Shown here in pieces: positions 55,277 to 63,811 of a stretch of DNA of 64,000 nt. Both the position numbers and the translations under genes were made by a program. This DNA comes from Flavobacteriaceae bacterium (lineage in GTDB: Bacteria; Bacteroidota; Bacteroidia; Flavobacteriales; Flavobacteriaceae): positions 25,462 to 89,461 of the forward strand of contig JALSLK010000091.1 of the NCBI GenBank assembly GCA_026988355.1. Reading direction: 5' to 3'. The notes below the pieces were generated by a model. The model was not told the origin of the DNA. It saw only the letters and a list, made by a program, of their open reading frames with translations, and made no database searches. The number at the start of each line of letters is the position of its first letter. Position 1 is the first letter of the stretch.

Positions 55277-56923
55277 GTGACTTACTTTACTCCGTTTAAA
55301 AAATCTATTGTTGGCATTCCGTTGCCTAAAAAATTTACGTTTCCTTTTTATTACGAACCGCATCTTTTGGCAAAAATTGCTTCGGAAGAATTACAAGAGT
55401 ATCTCGATTTTTCATCAATTTTTAAACGCCGTCTTGGTTTGCTTAATAACACACACGAAATTGGTAAAATGTTTGGTGTTTTGGTCGTTAAAAATAGTAA
55501 TGGTAAACTTGGTTATCTAAGTGCTTTTTCTGGCAATCTTCCAAATCAAAGTGACTTGATGCATTTTGTTCCTCCTGTTTATGATATTTTACAGATGGAT
55601 GGTTTTTTTTCTAAAGAAAATGCTGCTTTAATTGCTCTGAGCAATGATATTACTACCTTAGAAATGGATTCGCATTATATTACTCTACAAAAAATAGTTG
55701 CGGAGAATAATAAAATTGCTGAAAATATTATTTCTGTGGAAAAAGAAAAACTTAAAAAACGAAAATTACAACGGAAATTACGAAAAAAAAATGCCTCTCC
55801 GTTTACAGAATCTTTACAGATACAATTACATAACGAAAGCCTTCACGATACATTTTATTTAAGGGAATTGATTTGTTATTACGAGGATAAATTTATTTCA
55901 CTGCAAGAGAAATTAAATGCCTTACATCTTAAAATCACTAGGTTAAAATCTTTGCGTAATTCTAAATCGAATGCCTTACATCGCAATATTTTTTCACAAT
56001 ATCACTTTTTAAATTCCGATGGCAAAACTAAGAGTTTGCTTTCTATTTTTAAGGATTTAAACTTAGAAGCTCCTGCTGGTACTGGCGATTGTGCTGCTCC
56101 AAAATTATTACAGTTTGCTTTTTTAAATGGACTAACACCTATTGCTATGGCAGAATTTTGGTGGGGAAAATCTGGTAATGCTGCTATTCGCAAACATGGT
56201 GTTTTTTATCCTTCATGTAAAGGTAAATGTGAACCTGTTTTGTCGTATATGTTAAATGGTCTGGTTTTGGATGAAAATCCGTTATTAAAAAACCTTGCTA
56301 AAGACAAAAAAATTGAATTTATTTTTGAAGATGAGCAAATGTTGGTTATTAATAAGCCTACCGAATTATTGTCTGTTCCTGGTAAATCTATAAGCGATTC
56401 GGTTTTTAGTAGATTAAAAGAAATCTATCCTGAGTCTGAAAAACACTTAATTATTCATCGCTTGGATATGTCTACTTCTGGAATCATGCTTATTGCTAAA
56501 ACGAAAAAAGCGCATCAATTTTTACAAAATCAATTTATTAATCGCTCTATTACAAAAAGGTATATCGCTTTATTAGATGGTTTGATTCTTAATAATAATG
56601 GCGAAATTAATTTACCGCTTCGTGTGGATTTGGATGATAGACCTAGACAATTGGTTTGTTTTAAGCATGGAAAACCTGCTAAAACGATGTGGAATGTTTT
56701 GGGGATACAAGATCAAAAAACACGTATTGAATTTACGCCAATTACTGGTCGCACACATCAATTAAGGGTTCATGCTGCGCATGTTTTGGGATTGAATACT
56801 GCTATTGTTGGCGATGATTTGTATGGTAATAAAGCTGATAGGTTATATTTACATGCAGAATATATTCGGTTTACTCATCCTAATAAAAAAGTTATGGAAT
56901 TTTGTATTGCTCCTAATTTCTGA
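55277..56923 (+). CDS. RluA-family pseudouridine synthase with long N-terminal extension
   Basis: A 548-residue cytosolic protein. Only the last 200 residues are the RluA-type pseudouridine synthase: catalytic D397 in IHRLDMSTSG, KRYIALLDG, and TGRTHQLRVHAAHVLG. The N-terminal 340 residues consist of a conserved head (TFPFYYEPHLLAKIASEELQ) starting near residue 22, a Lys/Glu-rich coiled coil (about 145-240) and a GDCAAPKLLQFAFLNGLTPIAMAEFWWG segment with CxxxC near SCKGKCEP. This long form is a known subfamily; its RNA target is not known. The GTG start fits the family N-terminus YFTPFK; no ATG exists in frame upstream. It is divergent to the purine operon. Confidence 0.88.
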   Translation: MTYFTPFKKSIVGIPLPKKFTFPFYYEPHLLAKIASEELQEYLDFSSIFKRRLGLLNNTHEIGKMFGVLVVKNSNGKLGYLSAFSGNLPNQSDLMHFVPPVYDILQMDGFFSKENAALIALSNDITTLEMDSHYITLQKIVAENNKIAENIISVEKEKLKKRKLQRKLRKKNASPFTESLQIQLHNESLHDTFYLRELICYYEDKFISLQEKLNALHLKITRLKSLRNSKSNALHRNIFSQYHFLNSDGKTKSLLSIFKDLNLEAPAGTGDCAAPKLLQFAFLNGLTPIAMAEFWWGKSGNAAIRKHGVFYPSCKGKCEPVLSYMLNGLVLDENPLLKNLAKDKKIEFIFEDEQMLVINKPTELLSVPGKSISDSVFSRLKEIYPESEKHLIIHRLDMSTSGIMLIAKTKKAHQFLQNQFINRSITKRYIALLDGLILNNNGEINLPLRVDLDDRPRQLVCFKHGKPAKTMWNVLGIQDQKTRIEFTPITGRTHQLRVHAAHVLGLNTAIVGDDLYGNKADRLYLHAEYIRFTHPNKKVMEFCIAPNF

Positions 56924-57019
56924 TATTTTATTTTTTTAACCACAAAGGACACTATGAAATCGCTAGGTTCACAAAGTTTTATGTATTTTAATTATTCTAC
57001 CTTGCAAAAAATATTTTTC

Positions 57020-57655
57020 ATGAAACAGCTTGTATATCTCTTTTTTATTTTTTTATTTTTTGCTTGTTCTAATACTTCAAAATTACAATCTGGCGATTTG
57101 ATTTTTCAGGATTTAGATAATAGTACTTTGAGTGATGCTATTGAAAATGCTACTGCGGATGCTGGTATTTTAAAAATTTCACATATAGGAATTGTTGTTA
57201 TTGAAAATGGGAACATTTTTGTTATTGAAGCGTTTGATAGTGTGCAAAAAACACCTTTAAAGTCTTTTTTAAATCGCAGTAAATTTGCTAATGGCAATCC
57301 TAAAGTTATGGTTGGTCGGCTTAAAAAAGAATTTCGTAATACTATTGATGCTGCCTTAATTAGAGCTTCTAACCTTTTAGGTAAACCATACGATATGGAA
57401 TTCCGTTTAAACAATGATAAGTATTACTGTTCGGAATTGGTCTATGATTCTTTTTTAATGGAGGATAATTCGCCTATTTTTTCTGTTAAACCTATGTCTT
57501 TTACCAATAAAAATACTGGTAAAATTGACCAAACGTGGATTGACTATTTTAAGGCTCAAAATAGTATTGTTCCTGAGGGCGAATTAGGTAATAATCCTGC
57601 TGATTATGCGAAAAGTACCGTTGTTGATATTTTGGATAATGTACGGCTGGAATGA
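57020..57655 (+). CDS. Papain-like (YiiX/NlpC-P60 type) lipoprotein hydrolase
   Basis: A 211-residue predicted lipoprotein with lipobox FFAC in a short signal peptide. It has the permuted papain-like YiiX/YebB fold: His in LKISHIGIVVIE and the nucleophile Cys in KYYCSELVYDSF, with GDLIFQD at the N-terminal side, as in enzymes that cut lipid-linked or peptide bonds at the cell wall. The substrate is unknown. The ATG at 57020 is chosen because it starts the signal peptide; the longer frame from 56954 adds hydrophilic residues. It ends before a bidirectional hairpin repeat shared with the convergent carbonic anhydrase gene. Confidence 0.83.
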   Translation: MKQLVYLFFIFLFFACSNTSKLQSGDLIFQDLDNSTLSDAIENATADAGILKISHIGIVVIENGNIFVIEAFDSVQKTPLKSFLNRSKFANGNPKVMVGRLKKEFRNTIDAALIRASNLLGKPYDMEFRLNNDKYYCSELVYDSFLMEDNSPIFSVKPMSFTNKNTGKIDQTWIDYFKAQNSIVPEGELGNNPADYAKSTVVDILDNVRLE

Positions 57656-57670
57656 TTTCTCTTTCGTTTT

Positions 57671-57722
57671 ATACCAACTCAATTTCAAATCTATTTAGCG
57701 CATTTTGAAATTGAATTGGTTT
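57671..57722. repeat. Dispersed intergenic repeat, copy 5, hairpin between convergent genes
   Basis: ACCAACTCAATTTCAAA and TTTGAAATTGAATTGGT form a 17-base stem with one mismatch around TCTATTTAGCGCA. The sequence is the reverse complement of the core of the copy at 37776. Lying between two gene ends that face each other, it may also serve as a bidirectional terminator. Confidence 0.75.
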
Positions 57723-57734
57723 TATTTCTAATTT

Positions 57735-58244
57735 CTATTTATACCAAGAAGCGTATTTTATATAAGCATCTGCTATTCGCTCTACTTCGCCTGATAATAA
57801 ATCGACACTAATATCTTTAATTTTTTTTGCTGGTGTTCCTGCGTAAATAGTACCACTTTCTACGATTGTTCCTTTAGTTACTACTGCTCCTGCTGCTATG
57901 ATGGAATTGGAATGTACTACACAACCATCCATTACAATAGCTCCCATTCCGATAAGTACATTTTCTTTTATGGTACAACCATGTACTATGGCATTATGTG
58001 CTATGGATACATTATCTCCAATGGTTGTTGGGTGTTTTTGATAAGTTGCATGTAGTACTGCTCCATCTTGTATGTTTACTTTATTTCCTATTCGTATGTA
58101 ATGCACATCGCCTCTTATTACTGCATTGTACCAAATACTACAATCGTTTCCACAAATTACATCGCCAATAATCGCTGCATTTTCGGCTATAAAACAGTTT
58201 GCACCAAATACTGGTTTCTTTCCGTTTAGTTCTCTTAATATCAT
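57735..58244 (-). CDS. Gamma-class carbonic anhydrase-like hexapeptide protein
   Basis: A 169-residue left-handed beta-helix protein built of hexapeptide repeats (GDVICGNDCSIWYNAVIRGDV onwards). Zinc-ligand positions are recognisable: His in LHATYQKHP, AHNAIVHGC. This is the YrdA/PaaY/CaiE branch of the gamma carbonic anhydrase family; some members hydrate CO2, others act on acyl-CoA or have no known activity. It precedes the cysteine-cluster protein gene on the chromosome but follows it in transcription, with 30 bases between. Confidence 0.9.
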   Translation of the reverse strand: MILRELNGKKPVFGANCFIAENAAIIGDVICGNDCSIWYNAVIRGDVHYIRIGNKVNIQDGAVLHATYQKHPTTIGDNVSIAHNAIVHGCTIKENVLIGMGAIVMDGCVVHSNSIIAAGAVVTKGTIVESGTIYAGTPAKKIKDISVDLLSGEVERIADAYIKYASWYK

Positions 58245-58274
58245 TTTGTGTAATTTTTTATTGCTGTAATCTAA

Positions 58275-58817
58275 TTATGTCCGTTTTCGTTTGCTTTTTC
58301 CTTTTCTATCTAAACTTTCTAATAAATTTTCTTTTAATGCTTCTACGATATTATAGGCTGCTGGACAAATTTCTGTATTCTTTACTGTCAATTCTGCTAA
58401 TTGTATGAATTTTCTTCGATTTGTATGTGGATATTCGCCACATGCTTTTGGTCTTACATCGTATATAAAACAAGTATTATCTGTATCTAAAAAGGCACAT
58501 GGCGCTTCTTTTAATACCATAAATTCATCTTCATCTTGTTCTAAATATTGTGTAATAAAGTTCATTTCTTTCATTTTTAAATGCTTAGAAATTCTTCTAA
58601 TATCGACATTTGTAAAAATTGGACTTGTCGTTTTACAGCAATTTGCACAAGTTAAGCAATCTGTTTTTTCAAATTCTTTTTCGTGTAAATCTTGTACAAT
58701 GTAATCTAAATCTTTTGGTGTTCGTCGTTTTAACATTTTAAAAAATTGCACACTTTCTTTTGCCTTTTCTTTGGCCAACTTAGGTAATTCTTCTAATGTA
58801 GGTTTTAGGGGTTTCAT
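58275..58817 (-). CDS. YkgJ-family cysteine-cluster protein
   Basis: A 180-residue cytosolic protein with the cysteine pattern of the YkgJ/UPF0153 family: CLTCANCCKTTSPIF (four Cys) and CAFLDTDNTCFIYDVRPKACGEYP (three), probably an Fe-S or zinc site. The N-terminal helix is Lys-rich. Function unknown. Its gene is followed by the gamma carbonic anhydrase gene in one probable transcript. Confidence 0.88.
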   Translation of the reverse strand: MKPLKPTLEELPKLAKEKAKESVQFFKMLKRRTPKDLDYIVQDLHEKEFEKTDCLTCANCCKTTSPIFTNVDIRRISKHLKMKEMNFITQYLEQDEDEFMVLKEAPCAFLDTDNTCFIYDVRPKACGEYPHTNRRKFIQLAELTVKNTEICPAAYNIVEALKENLLESLDRKGKSKRKRT

Positions 58818-58840
58818 AAACTAAATTGTTTATAGTCTAA

Positions 58841-59425
58841 TTATGGAGTTCTTCCATAATTTTGTCTTCTTAATCTTTCGTTTCTATATGCTACAAAATT
58901 TTCAGAATCATCGTAACTCATATAAATTCGTTTTACGTCTAACTTTCCTAATCCATTTAAAACTAACGTTACTGAAAAAGATTGATAGTCGTCACTTAAG
59001 GTTTCATTTTTTGTAGCATAAAATCGTTTTGGTACTTTTCTTTTCTTTTTTATTTCAAATAAATCTTTATGTCCATATAGGCAAATTAATTTTTCATTAA
59101 TAATTTTATAACCTTTAAATTTTTTCTTTATTGTATTTTTTGATTTATCAAAATCATCGTCATACATTGTTATAAAGTCTTTTCTATAAAAGGCATCTTT
59201 TGAAATTTTATAATGTATAATGTCATCAATTACATACTTTACTACGGAATACACGTTTCTCTGTTTCATTTCTTCACTTCCCATCCATCTAGTAAATTTC
59301 ATAAAAAAGATTATTTCATTTTGTAAATCAATTTTCTTTTTTGCCGTTTCATAATCTTTAATTCCCATTTGCGCATTAGTCGAAAGTGCGACCAAACACA
59401 GTATTCCAGTTATTAGTTTTTTCAT
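58841..59425 (-). CDS. Exported protein of unknown function
   Basis: A 194-residue protein with a signal peptide (MKKLITGILCLVALSTNA, cleavage before QMG). The mature part is Lys- and Arg-rich and moderately charged, with no cysteines beyond the signal and no recognisable domain. The ATG at 59425 is chosen since the longer frame (to 59461) puts a hydrophilic stretch before the signal peptide. It is 23 bases upstream of the YkgJ-type gene, so probably transcribed with it. Confidence 0.72.
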   Translation of the reverse strand: MKKLITGILCLVALSTNAQMGIKDYETAKKKIDLQNEIIFFMKFTRWMGSEEMKQRNVYSVVKYVIDDIIHYKISKDAFYRKDFITMYDDDFDKSKNTIKKKFKGYKIINEKLICLYGHKDLFEIKKKRKVPKRFYATKNETLSDDYQSFSVTLVLNGLGKLDVKRIYMSYDDSENFVAYRNERLRRQNYGRTP

Positions 59426-59678
59426 TTTTCTAAATACAAAATTAGTTGTTAGTACTCTCACAATTACATTTTAGTTTTTCTATTATGATTTACCATCATT
59501 TTAAAGTCCCTAAGATGAATTCCATCGAAAAAGACCACACAACTAATTTATTATGTCTTTGCTTTACAACTAAATCCCCTTTTTGTATATTGTAAGTTAA
59601 ATTAACTTCTTCTAGCTCTACAAAGTTAACAATTATTATTCACTTATCATACTAATGTTATAAATAATATTTTACTAA

Positions 59679-59727
59679 TAACCTGAGTTCGACTCAAAAT
59701 ACGCAAAAAAATCAAATTGGTATTAAA
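59679..59727. repeat. Dispersed intergenic repeat, copy 6
   Basis: Left end TAACCTGAGTTCGAC is identical to 3311-3325; right end AAAATCAAATTGGTATTAAA (59708-59727) is identical to 3776-3795. Here both ends are joined within 49 bases, while around the DUF3467 gene they are 450 bases apart. Confidence 0.65.
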
Positions 59728-59762
59728 AGGCATCAAATCAAGGAAATTTAAATACAACGAAA

Positions 59763-59786
59763 CATCCAACCTTTTAAGGTTGGATG
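59763..59786 (-). terminator. Hairpin after lipA
   Basis: CATCCAACCTT and AAGGTTGGATG are perfect 11-base arms separated by two bases; on the minus strand TTTCGTTGTATTT follows. It lies about 130 bases behind the lipA stop, and is the only good candidate for the end of that transcript. Confidence 0.55.
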
Positions 59787-59916
59787 CTAATACTAACTCA
59801 AATTTTCTTATGAAAAATAATAAGGTTTATGACTTCTTATTATCTGAAATCTATATTTCAATATCTGTGCCATTTTTTTTTAAATATGTTAAGTTATTGT
59901 TAATACCAACTCAATT

Positions 59917-60780
59917 TTATAACAGATGTTTTTGTGCTTTGTATGATGAACGTACCAAAGCTCCACTTTCTACATGTCTAAATCCTAATTCTAAACCTAT
60001 TTTTTTGTATTTCTTAAATTGCTCTGGTGTAATGTATTCTTTTATCTGTAGGTGTTTTTTACTTGGTTGTAAATATTGTCCAATAGTCACAACATCTACT
60101 TTTGCTGCTCTTAAATCGTGTAAGGTTTCGATTACTTCTTCTTCTGTTTCTCCCAGACCTAACATAATTCCTGACTTTGTTCTTTGCAGCCCTCTTTCTT
60201 TTAAATATAATAACACTTCTAAACTTCTATCGTATTTGGCTTGAATACGCACTTCTCTTGTTAATCGTCTTACCGTTTCTAAATTATGTGATACTATTTC
60301 TGGTTTTACCGCTATTATTCGATCTAGATTTATTTTATTTCCTTGAAAATCTGGTATTAATGTTTCTAAAGTTGTATTTGGGTTTGCTCTTCGTATTGCC
60401 TGAATCGTTTCTGCCCAAATTATCGAACCTCCATCTTTTAAATCGTCTCTATCTACCGATGTAATTACGGCATGTTTTATTTGCATGATATGTATAGATC
60501 GCGCCACTTTGTCTGGTTCTTCCCAATCTACACTATCTGGTCTTCCTGTTGCTACGCCACAAAAACCACAGGATCTTGTACATGTATTTCCTAATATCAT
60601 AAATGTCGCTGTACCTTCTGTCCAACATTCTCCCATATTTGGACAACTTCCACTAGTACATATCGTATTTAATTTATATTTATCTACTGTTTTTCTTAAT
60701 TCGGTATATTTTTTTCCTATTGGTAATTTTACTCGTAACCATTCTGGTTTTTTACGTGGTAAAATATTAGATTCTTTCAT
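59917..60780 (-). CDS. lipA: Lipoyl synthase
   Basis: Radical SAM enzyme that inserts two sulfur atoms into protein-bound octanoyl groups. The 287-residue product has the auxiliary cluster cysteines CTSGSCPNMGECW (three Cys), the radical SAM motif CTRSCGFC, the DRDDLKDGG segment, GIMLGLGETEEEV, and the C-terminal SGALVRSSYKAQ with the serine that binds the auxiliary cluster. Normal length. It stands alone; lipB is not in the window. A TATCTTTG element lies 43 bases upstream. Confidence 0.98.
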   Translation of the reverse strand: MKESNILPRKKPEWLRVKLPIGKKYTELRKTVDKYKLNTICTSGSCPNMGECWTEGTATFMILGNTCTRSCGFCGVATGRPDSVDWEEPDKVARSIHIMQIKHAVITSVDRDDLKDGGSIIWAETIQAIRRANPNTTLETLIPDFQGNKINLDRIIAVKPEIVSHNLETVRRLTREVRIQAKYDRSLEVLLYLKERGLQRTKSGIMLGLGETEEEVIETLHDLRAAKVDVVTIGQYLQPSKKHLQIKEYITPEQFKKYKKIGLELGFRHVESGALVRSSYKAQKHLL

Positions 60781-60823
60781 TTTATAAACTTTGTATAGTA
60801 GAATTCACTATGTTTTAATATGG

Positions 60824-60831
60824 CAAAGATA
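60824..60831 (-). promoter_or_regulatory. Probable -7 element of lipA
   Basis: The minus strand reads TATCTTTG, a full TAnnTTTG match, followed by CC and a leader of about 40 bases to the ATG. The TTG half is not clear. Confidence 0.45.
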
Positions 60832-60899
60832 AAGTAATTTATACCAGTTTTTTTAAGATATTTTTTGTTATTTTGTGTTTTAATTAAATTTATAGAAAA

Positions 60900-61400
60900 A
60901 TGAAAAAATATATTGTAATAATCGTTCTCCTTATTGTTGGAATTAATGTAAATGCTCAAAAACACGAAGTGAAATTAGATATTTTCGATTTGGTTGCTTT
61001 TAAAGCATTAGACGGAACTTACCAATATATTCTTAATGAAGAATCTGCTGTTGGTGTTTCTATCTTTAAATCTTTAGCAGATAAAGATAATATTTTTGGA
61101 TATCGAGAAGATTTTAGTGTCACTCCTTTTTATAGACAATATTTTCCGTTAGGAAACATAGAAAATGTATTTGTTGAAGGCTTTTTTGCAATTAATAATG
61201 GTACCGGTACTAGTGATGATGGCTTACGTGAAGTTAGCTATACGGATGGTGCTTTTGGTTTGGCTGGCGGAAAAAGTTTTATTAGCCCTAGAGGTTTTGT
61301 TTTAGACATTTATGTTGGTTTAGGTAGAAATTTATTTGAATCCGAAGGTTCTCCAAACTTGGTTCCTCGAATTGGTATTAATACTGGATTTCGTTTCTAA
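60900..61400 (+). CDS. Exported DUF3575-like outer-membrane protein
   Basis: A 166-residue protein with signal peptide (cleavage after VNA, about residue 19). The mature part is a series of amphipathic beta strands ending with RIGINTGFRF, with terminal Phe typical of outer-membrane barrels inserted by Bam. The LDIFDLVAFKALDGTYQYIL and FSVTPFYRQYF segments resemble the DUF3575 family. Function unknown. It is divergent to lipA and followed by its own terminator (61424-61452). Confidence 0.75.
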   Translation: MKKYIVIIVLLIVGINVNAQKHEVKLDIFDLVAFKALDGTYQYILNEESAVGVSIFKSLADKDNIFGYREDFSVTPFYRQYFPLGNIENVFVEGFFAINNGTGTSDDGLREVSYTDGAFGLAGGKSFISPRGFVLDIYVGLGRNLFESEGSPNLVPRIGINTGFRF

Positions 61401-61423
61401 CAATAAAACGAATTATAATTTTT

Positions 61424-61452
61424 AAAGTGTGGTTTTTACTACACTTTTTTTA
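61424..61452 (+). terminator. Terminator after the DUF3575-like gene
   Basis: AAAGTGT and ACACTTT are perfect arms around GGTTTTTACT, followed by a run of T (TTTTTTTATTC). It separates the gene from the nucleoid-associated protein gene starting at 61465. Confidence 0.8.
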
Positions 61453-61464
61453 TTCTAAAAAAAT

Positions 61465-62514
61465 ATGATAAAAAAAAATAGAGCTCAAATTGTTGAATTT
61501 ATTATCCATAAAGTTGGAAACAAATACAACAGTACTAGAAATGTATTTTCGGATAAAACTTTATTATTTGATGAAGGTAGTTATCCCCTAATGTTTAACT
61601 TTTTATTAAAATCGTTTACCAACCTTACAGAAAGCTATCGTTTTTATCATCATGCAGATGTGAGTTTAAACGAAATGAATAGTTATACCGATTCGCTTTT
61701 TAAAAGCGACGATGATTTTGTTGAAGTTTCTAAAAATATTGTAAAACACTTATTTGAACAGTCTAATTCTGCTAACATAAAAGTTGGCGATGTCATGATT
61801 GTTCGTTTTGCAGACATTGAAATTAACGATGTTCTTACCGATGCGATTGGTGTTTTTAAAATTGAAAATAAATCGGATTTTTTTCAAACGTATATCGAAA
61901 ATGGTCAAATTGAATTAATGCTTTTGGAGGGTATTAGCACTAAAAAACTAGACAAAGGTTGTTTGATTATTAATACGACAGATGCGGAAGGCAAAATTGT
62001 TTTAAGTGTGGATAATAATAGCTACGATGCGCAATATTGGATTAAAAATTTTTTACAAATTAAACCTGCCGACGATAGTAACAGCCATACCAAAAATTAC
62101 ATGGAATTCTGTGCTTCTTTTTCGGAAGAAGTTATTAAAGAGAATTTTGGTAAAAAACAACAAAGTGAATTTTTAGCAAATACTATTGACTTTTTTAAAG
62201 AAAACGAAACGGTTAATGTAGACGATTTTAAACAAGATGTTTTTGAAGAAGAAAAACATATTGAACTATTTGATGACTACAAAAAACAATACGAAACCGA
62301 AGGAAATATTGTCTTAAGAAATCAATTTTTCGTTTCGGACAAAGTACTTAAAAAAGAAAAGAAAAATTTTAAATCCGAAATTAAATTGGACACACATATT
62401 TCTATAAAAATTGATGTAGACTCTCCTGATGCCGCTTCGTATTATCTAGAACGTGGTTTTGATGATGAAAAGAAAATGTTTTTTTATAAAGTGTTCTTTA
62501 ATGAAGAAAAATAA
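61465..62514 (+). CDS. Nucleoid-associated protein (NdpA/YejK family)
   Basis: A 349-residue protein of the 37-kDa nucleoid-associated family. Visible are the IIHKVGNKYNSTRNVFSDKTL start, the FLQIKPADDSNSHTKNYMEFCASF middle segment and the C-terminal DTHISIKIDV part. Enterobacterial YejK is found on the nucleoid, but what the flavobacterial relatives do is not established. The ATG at 61465 lies just behind the T run of the preceding terminator. It converges with the small membrane protein gene. Confidence 0.88.
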   Translation: MIKKNRAQIVEFIIHKVGNKYNSTRNVFSDKTLLFDEGSYPLMFNFLLKSFTNLTESYRFYHHADVSLNEMNSYTDSLFKSDDDFVEVSKNIVKHLFEQSNSANIKVGDVMIVRFADIEINDVLTDAIGVFKIENKSDFFQTYIENGQIELMLLEGISTKKLDKGCLIINTTDAEGKIVLSVDNNSYDAQYWIKNFLQIKPADDSNSHTKNYMEFCASFSEEVIKENFGKKQQSEFLANTIDFFKENETVNVDDFKQDVFEEEKHIELFDDYKKQYETEGNIVLRNQFFVSDKVLKKEKKNFKSEIKLDTHISIKIDVDSPDAASYYLERGFDDEKKMFFYKVFFNEEK

Positions 62515-62565
62515 GGCTGAATATTGTCTCGAAATTTTCGATATTATATATTCTAATTTAAACTT

Positions 62566-62838
62566 CTAGAGAAATAAAAAATATGCTACTACAATTATTA
62601 AAATTACAATTCCTGCAAAGGTTAATAATCGTCTCTGCTCTTCTTTTTCTATGCGTTTTAAGTTTTTTGCATTAATTATTTTTAACTCTTCCTCCGAAAC
62701 TTGCTTAAATTCTAATTTTTTATCATTATCAATAGTACCATTTTTTTTATATGCCTTGTATTTTTCTCGCTTTGATTTTCGCAAAGCGTTATTTCCTTTT
62801 ATACTTTGTACCATTGCTGATATACTTCCTCCACTCAT
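62566..62838 (-). CDS. Small single-pass membrane protein of unknown function
   Basis: A 90-residue protein starting MSGGSISAMVQSIKGNNALR, a conserved head seen in small flavobacterial proteins, followed by a Lys/Glu-rich helix and one C-terminal transmembrane helix (LTFAGIVILIIVVAYFLFL). The ATG at 62838 is preferred; the longer frame would need a GTG at 62859. Function unknown. Topology is probably cytoplasmic N-terminus with a tail anchor. Confidence 0.72.
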   Translation of the reverse strand: MSGGSISAMVQSIKGNNALRKSKREKYKAYKKNGTIDNDKKLEFKQVSEEELKIINAKNLKRIEKEEQRRLLTFAGIVILIIVVAYFLFL

Positions 62839-63052
62839 CGCATTTTGTTTTATATTCACTTATGTGACGTGTGTTTTTGAGATTTGTTACAATTATATTA
62901 TCCGTATCGGAACGGTTAGGATACACTTATGGTTTTCCGTAAATCTTTTAATCTTTATTTCGTATTTTAGCCGTAATGAAAAATATGTTACGTTTATATT
63001 GATGTTGGCAGCAAGTTGAACCTCGTAATCTTCAAGAACATTCTCAATAAAA

Positions 63053-63811
63053 ATGGAATTCTTAATACTTATTATAATTTTAGTTTTTTATGGAATTTCA
63101 TATTATTTCAAAAAAAGAATTGTTCCTAAAATTAAAGGCTCAATTGGAGAGTACAAAGTAGCTTCTAAACTAAAACGTCTTAATAAAAAGGAATATCTAG
63201 TATTAAATGATATATTATTAAAAAATGGAGACTTAACTACTCAAATTGACCACATTGTAATTAGCAAAAGTGGAATTTTTGTTATCGAAACAAAAAACTA
63301 TAAAGGTTGGATTCACGGACATCAAAACTCTGAATATTGGACTCAAACTATTTATAAACATAAAAGTAAATTAAGAAATCCGATTAAACAAAACTGGGTT
63401 CACGTCTTAGCCATAAAAAAAACTCTTTCAGAATATAATTACATTAAATATTTTCCAATAGTTGTTTTTGCGGGAGATGGTAAACTAAAAAATGTGACAA
63501 CGACTCTTCCTGTTGTTTATAATAACAAACTTATAAGGACAATTAAGAACTTAAATGAACAAGAGAGTTTATCATATAGTCAAATGGAATTGATTTCAGA
63601 TAAATTACTCAAGAGTAATATAACTGACCGAAAAGTATCTAAAAGTCATTCATTACAAGTAAAAAAACAGATACGAGAACGAAATAAAAAGGAAAAACAA
63701 AAAATATGTCCCAAGTGTGGTAATAAACTTATTAAAAAAAGAGGAAAATATGGAAAGTTTTATGGTTGTTATAATTTTCCAAAATGCAGATATACTATAA
63801 ACATTAAATAA
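63053..63811 (+). CDS. NERD-domain protein with C-terminal topoisomerase-type zinc ribbon
   Basis: A 252-residue protein. An N-terminal transmembrane helix (about residues 2-18) precedes a NERD (nuclease-related) domain (about 30-150): GSIGEYKVASKLKRL with the Glu, LLKNGDLTTQIDHIVISKSGIFVIETKNYKGWIHG with the restriction-endonuclease-like Asp and ExK residues. The C-terminus is a four-Cys zinc ribbon as in DNA topoisomerase I: CPKCGNKLIKKRGKYGKFYGCYNFPKCRY. So a DNA-related role is likely, but no substrate is known. The stop codon coincides with the insertion boundary of a group II intron on the other strand, and the leader sequence looks different from the surrounding intergenic DNA. Confidence 0.85.
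   Translation: MEFLILIIILVFYGISYYFKKRIVPKIKGSIGEYKVASKLKRLNKKEYLVLNDILLKNGDLTTQIDHIVISKSGIFVIETKNYKGWIHGHQNSEYWTQTIYKHKSKLRNPIKQNWVHVLAIKKTLSEYNYIKYFPIVVFAGDGKLKNVTTTLPVVYNNKLIRTIKNLNEQESLSYSQMELISDKLLKSNITDRKVSKSHSLQVKKQIRERNKKEKQKICPKCGNKLIKKRGKYGKFYGCYNFPKCRYTINIK

Larger units (their letters stand above)
59426..59916. other. Gene-free gap before lipA with repeats and a hairpin
   Basis: No coding region is supported. The gap holds a member of the dispersed repeat family (59679-59727), a short palindrome that suits the end of the lipA transcript (59763-59786) and an ATACCAAC end (59903-59910) directly behind the lipA stop. A plus-strand frame covering part of it continues antisense into lipA and is a shadow. 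Confidence 0.6.

Noticed and set aside
59717..60244. Plus-strand frame of 175 codons overlapping lipA
   Set aside because: It is antisense to the conserved radical SAM domain of lipA, starts in an intergenic repeat and shows no domain.
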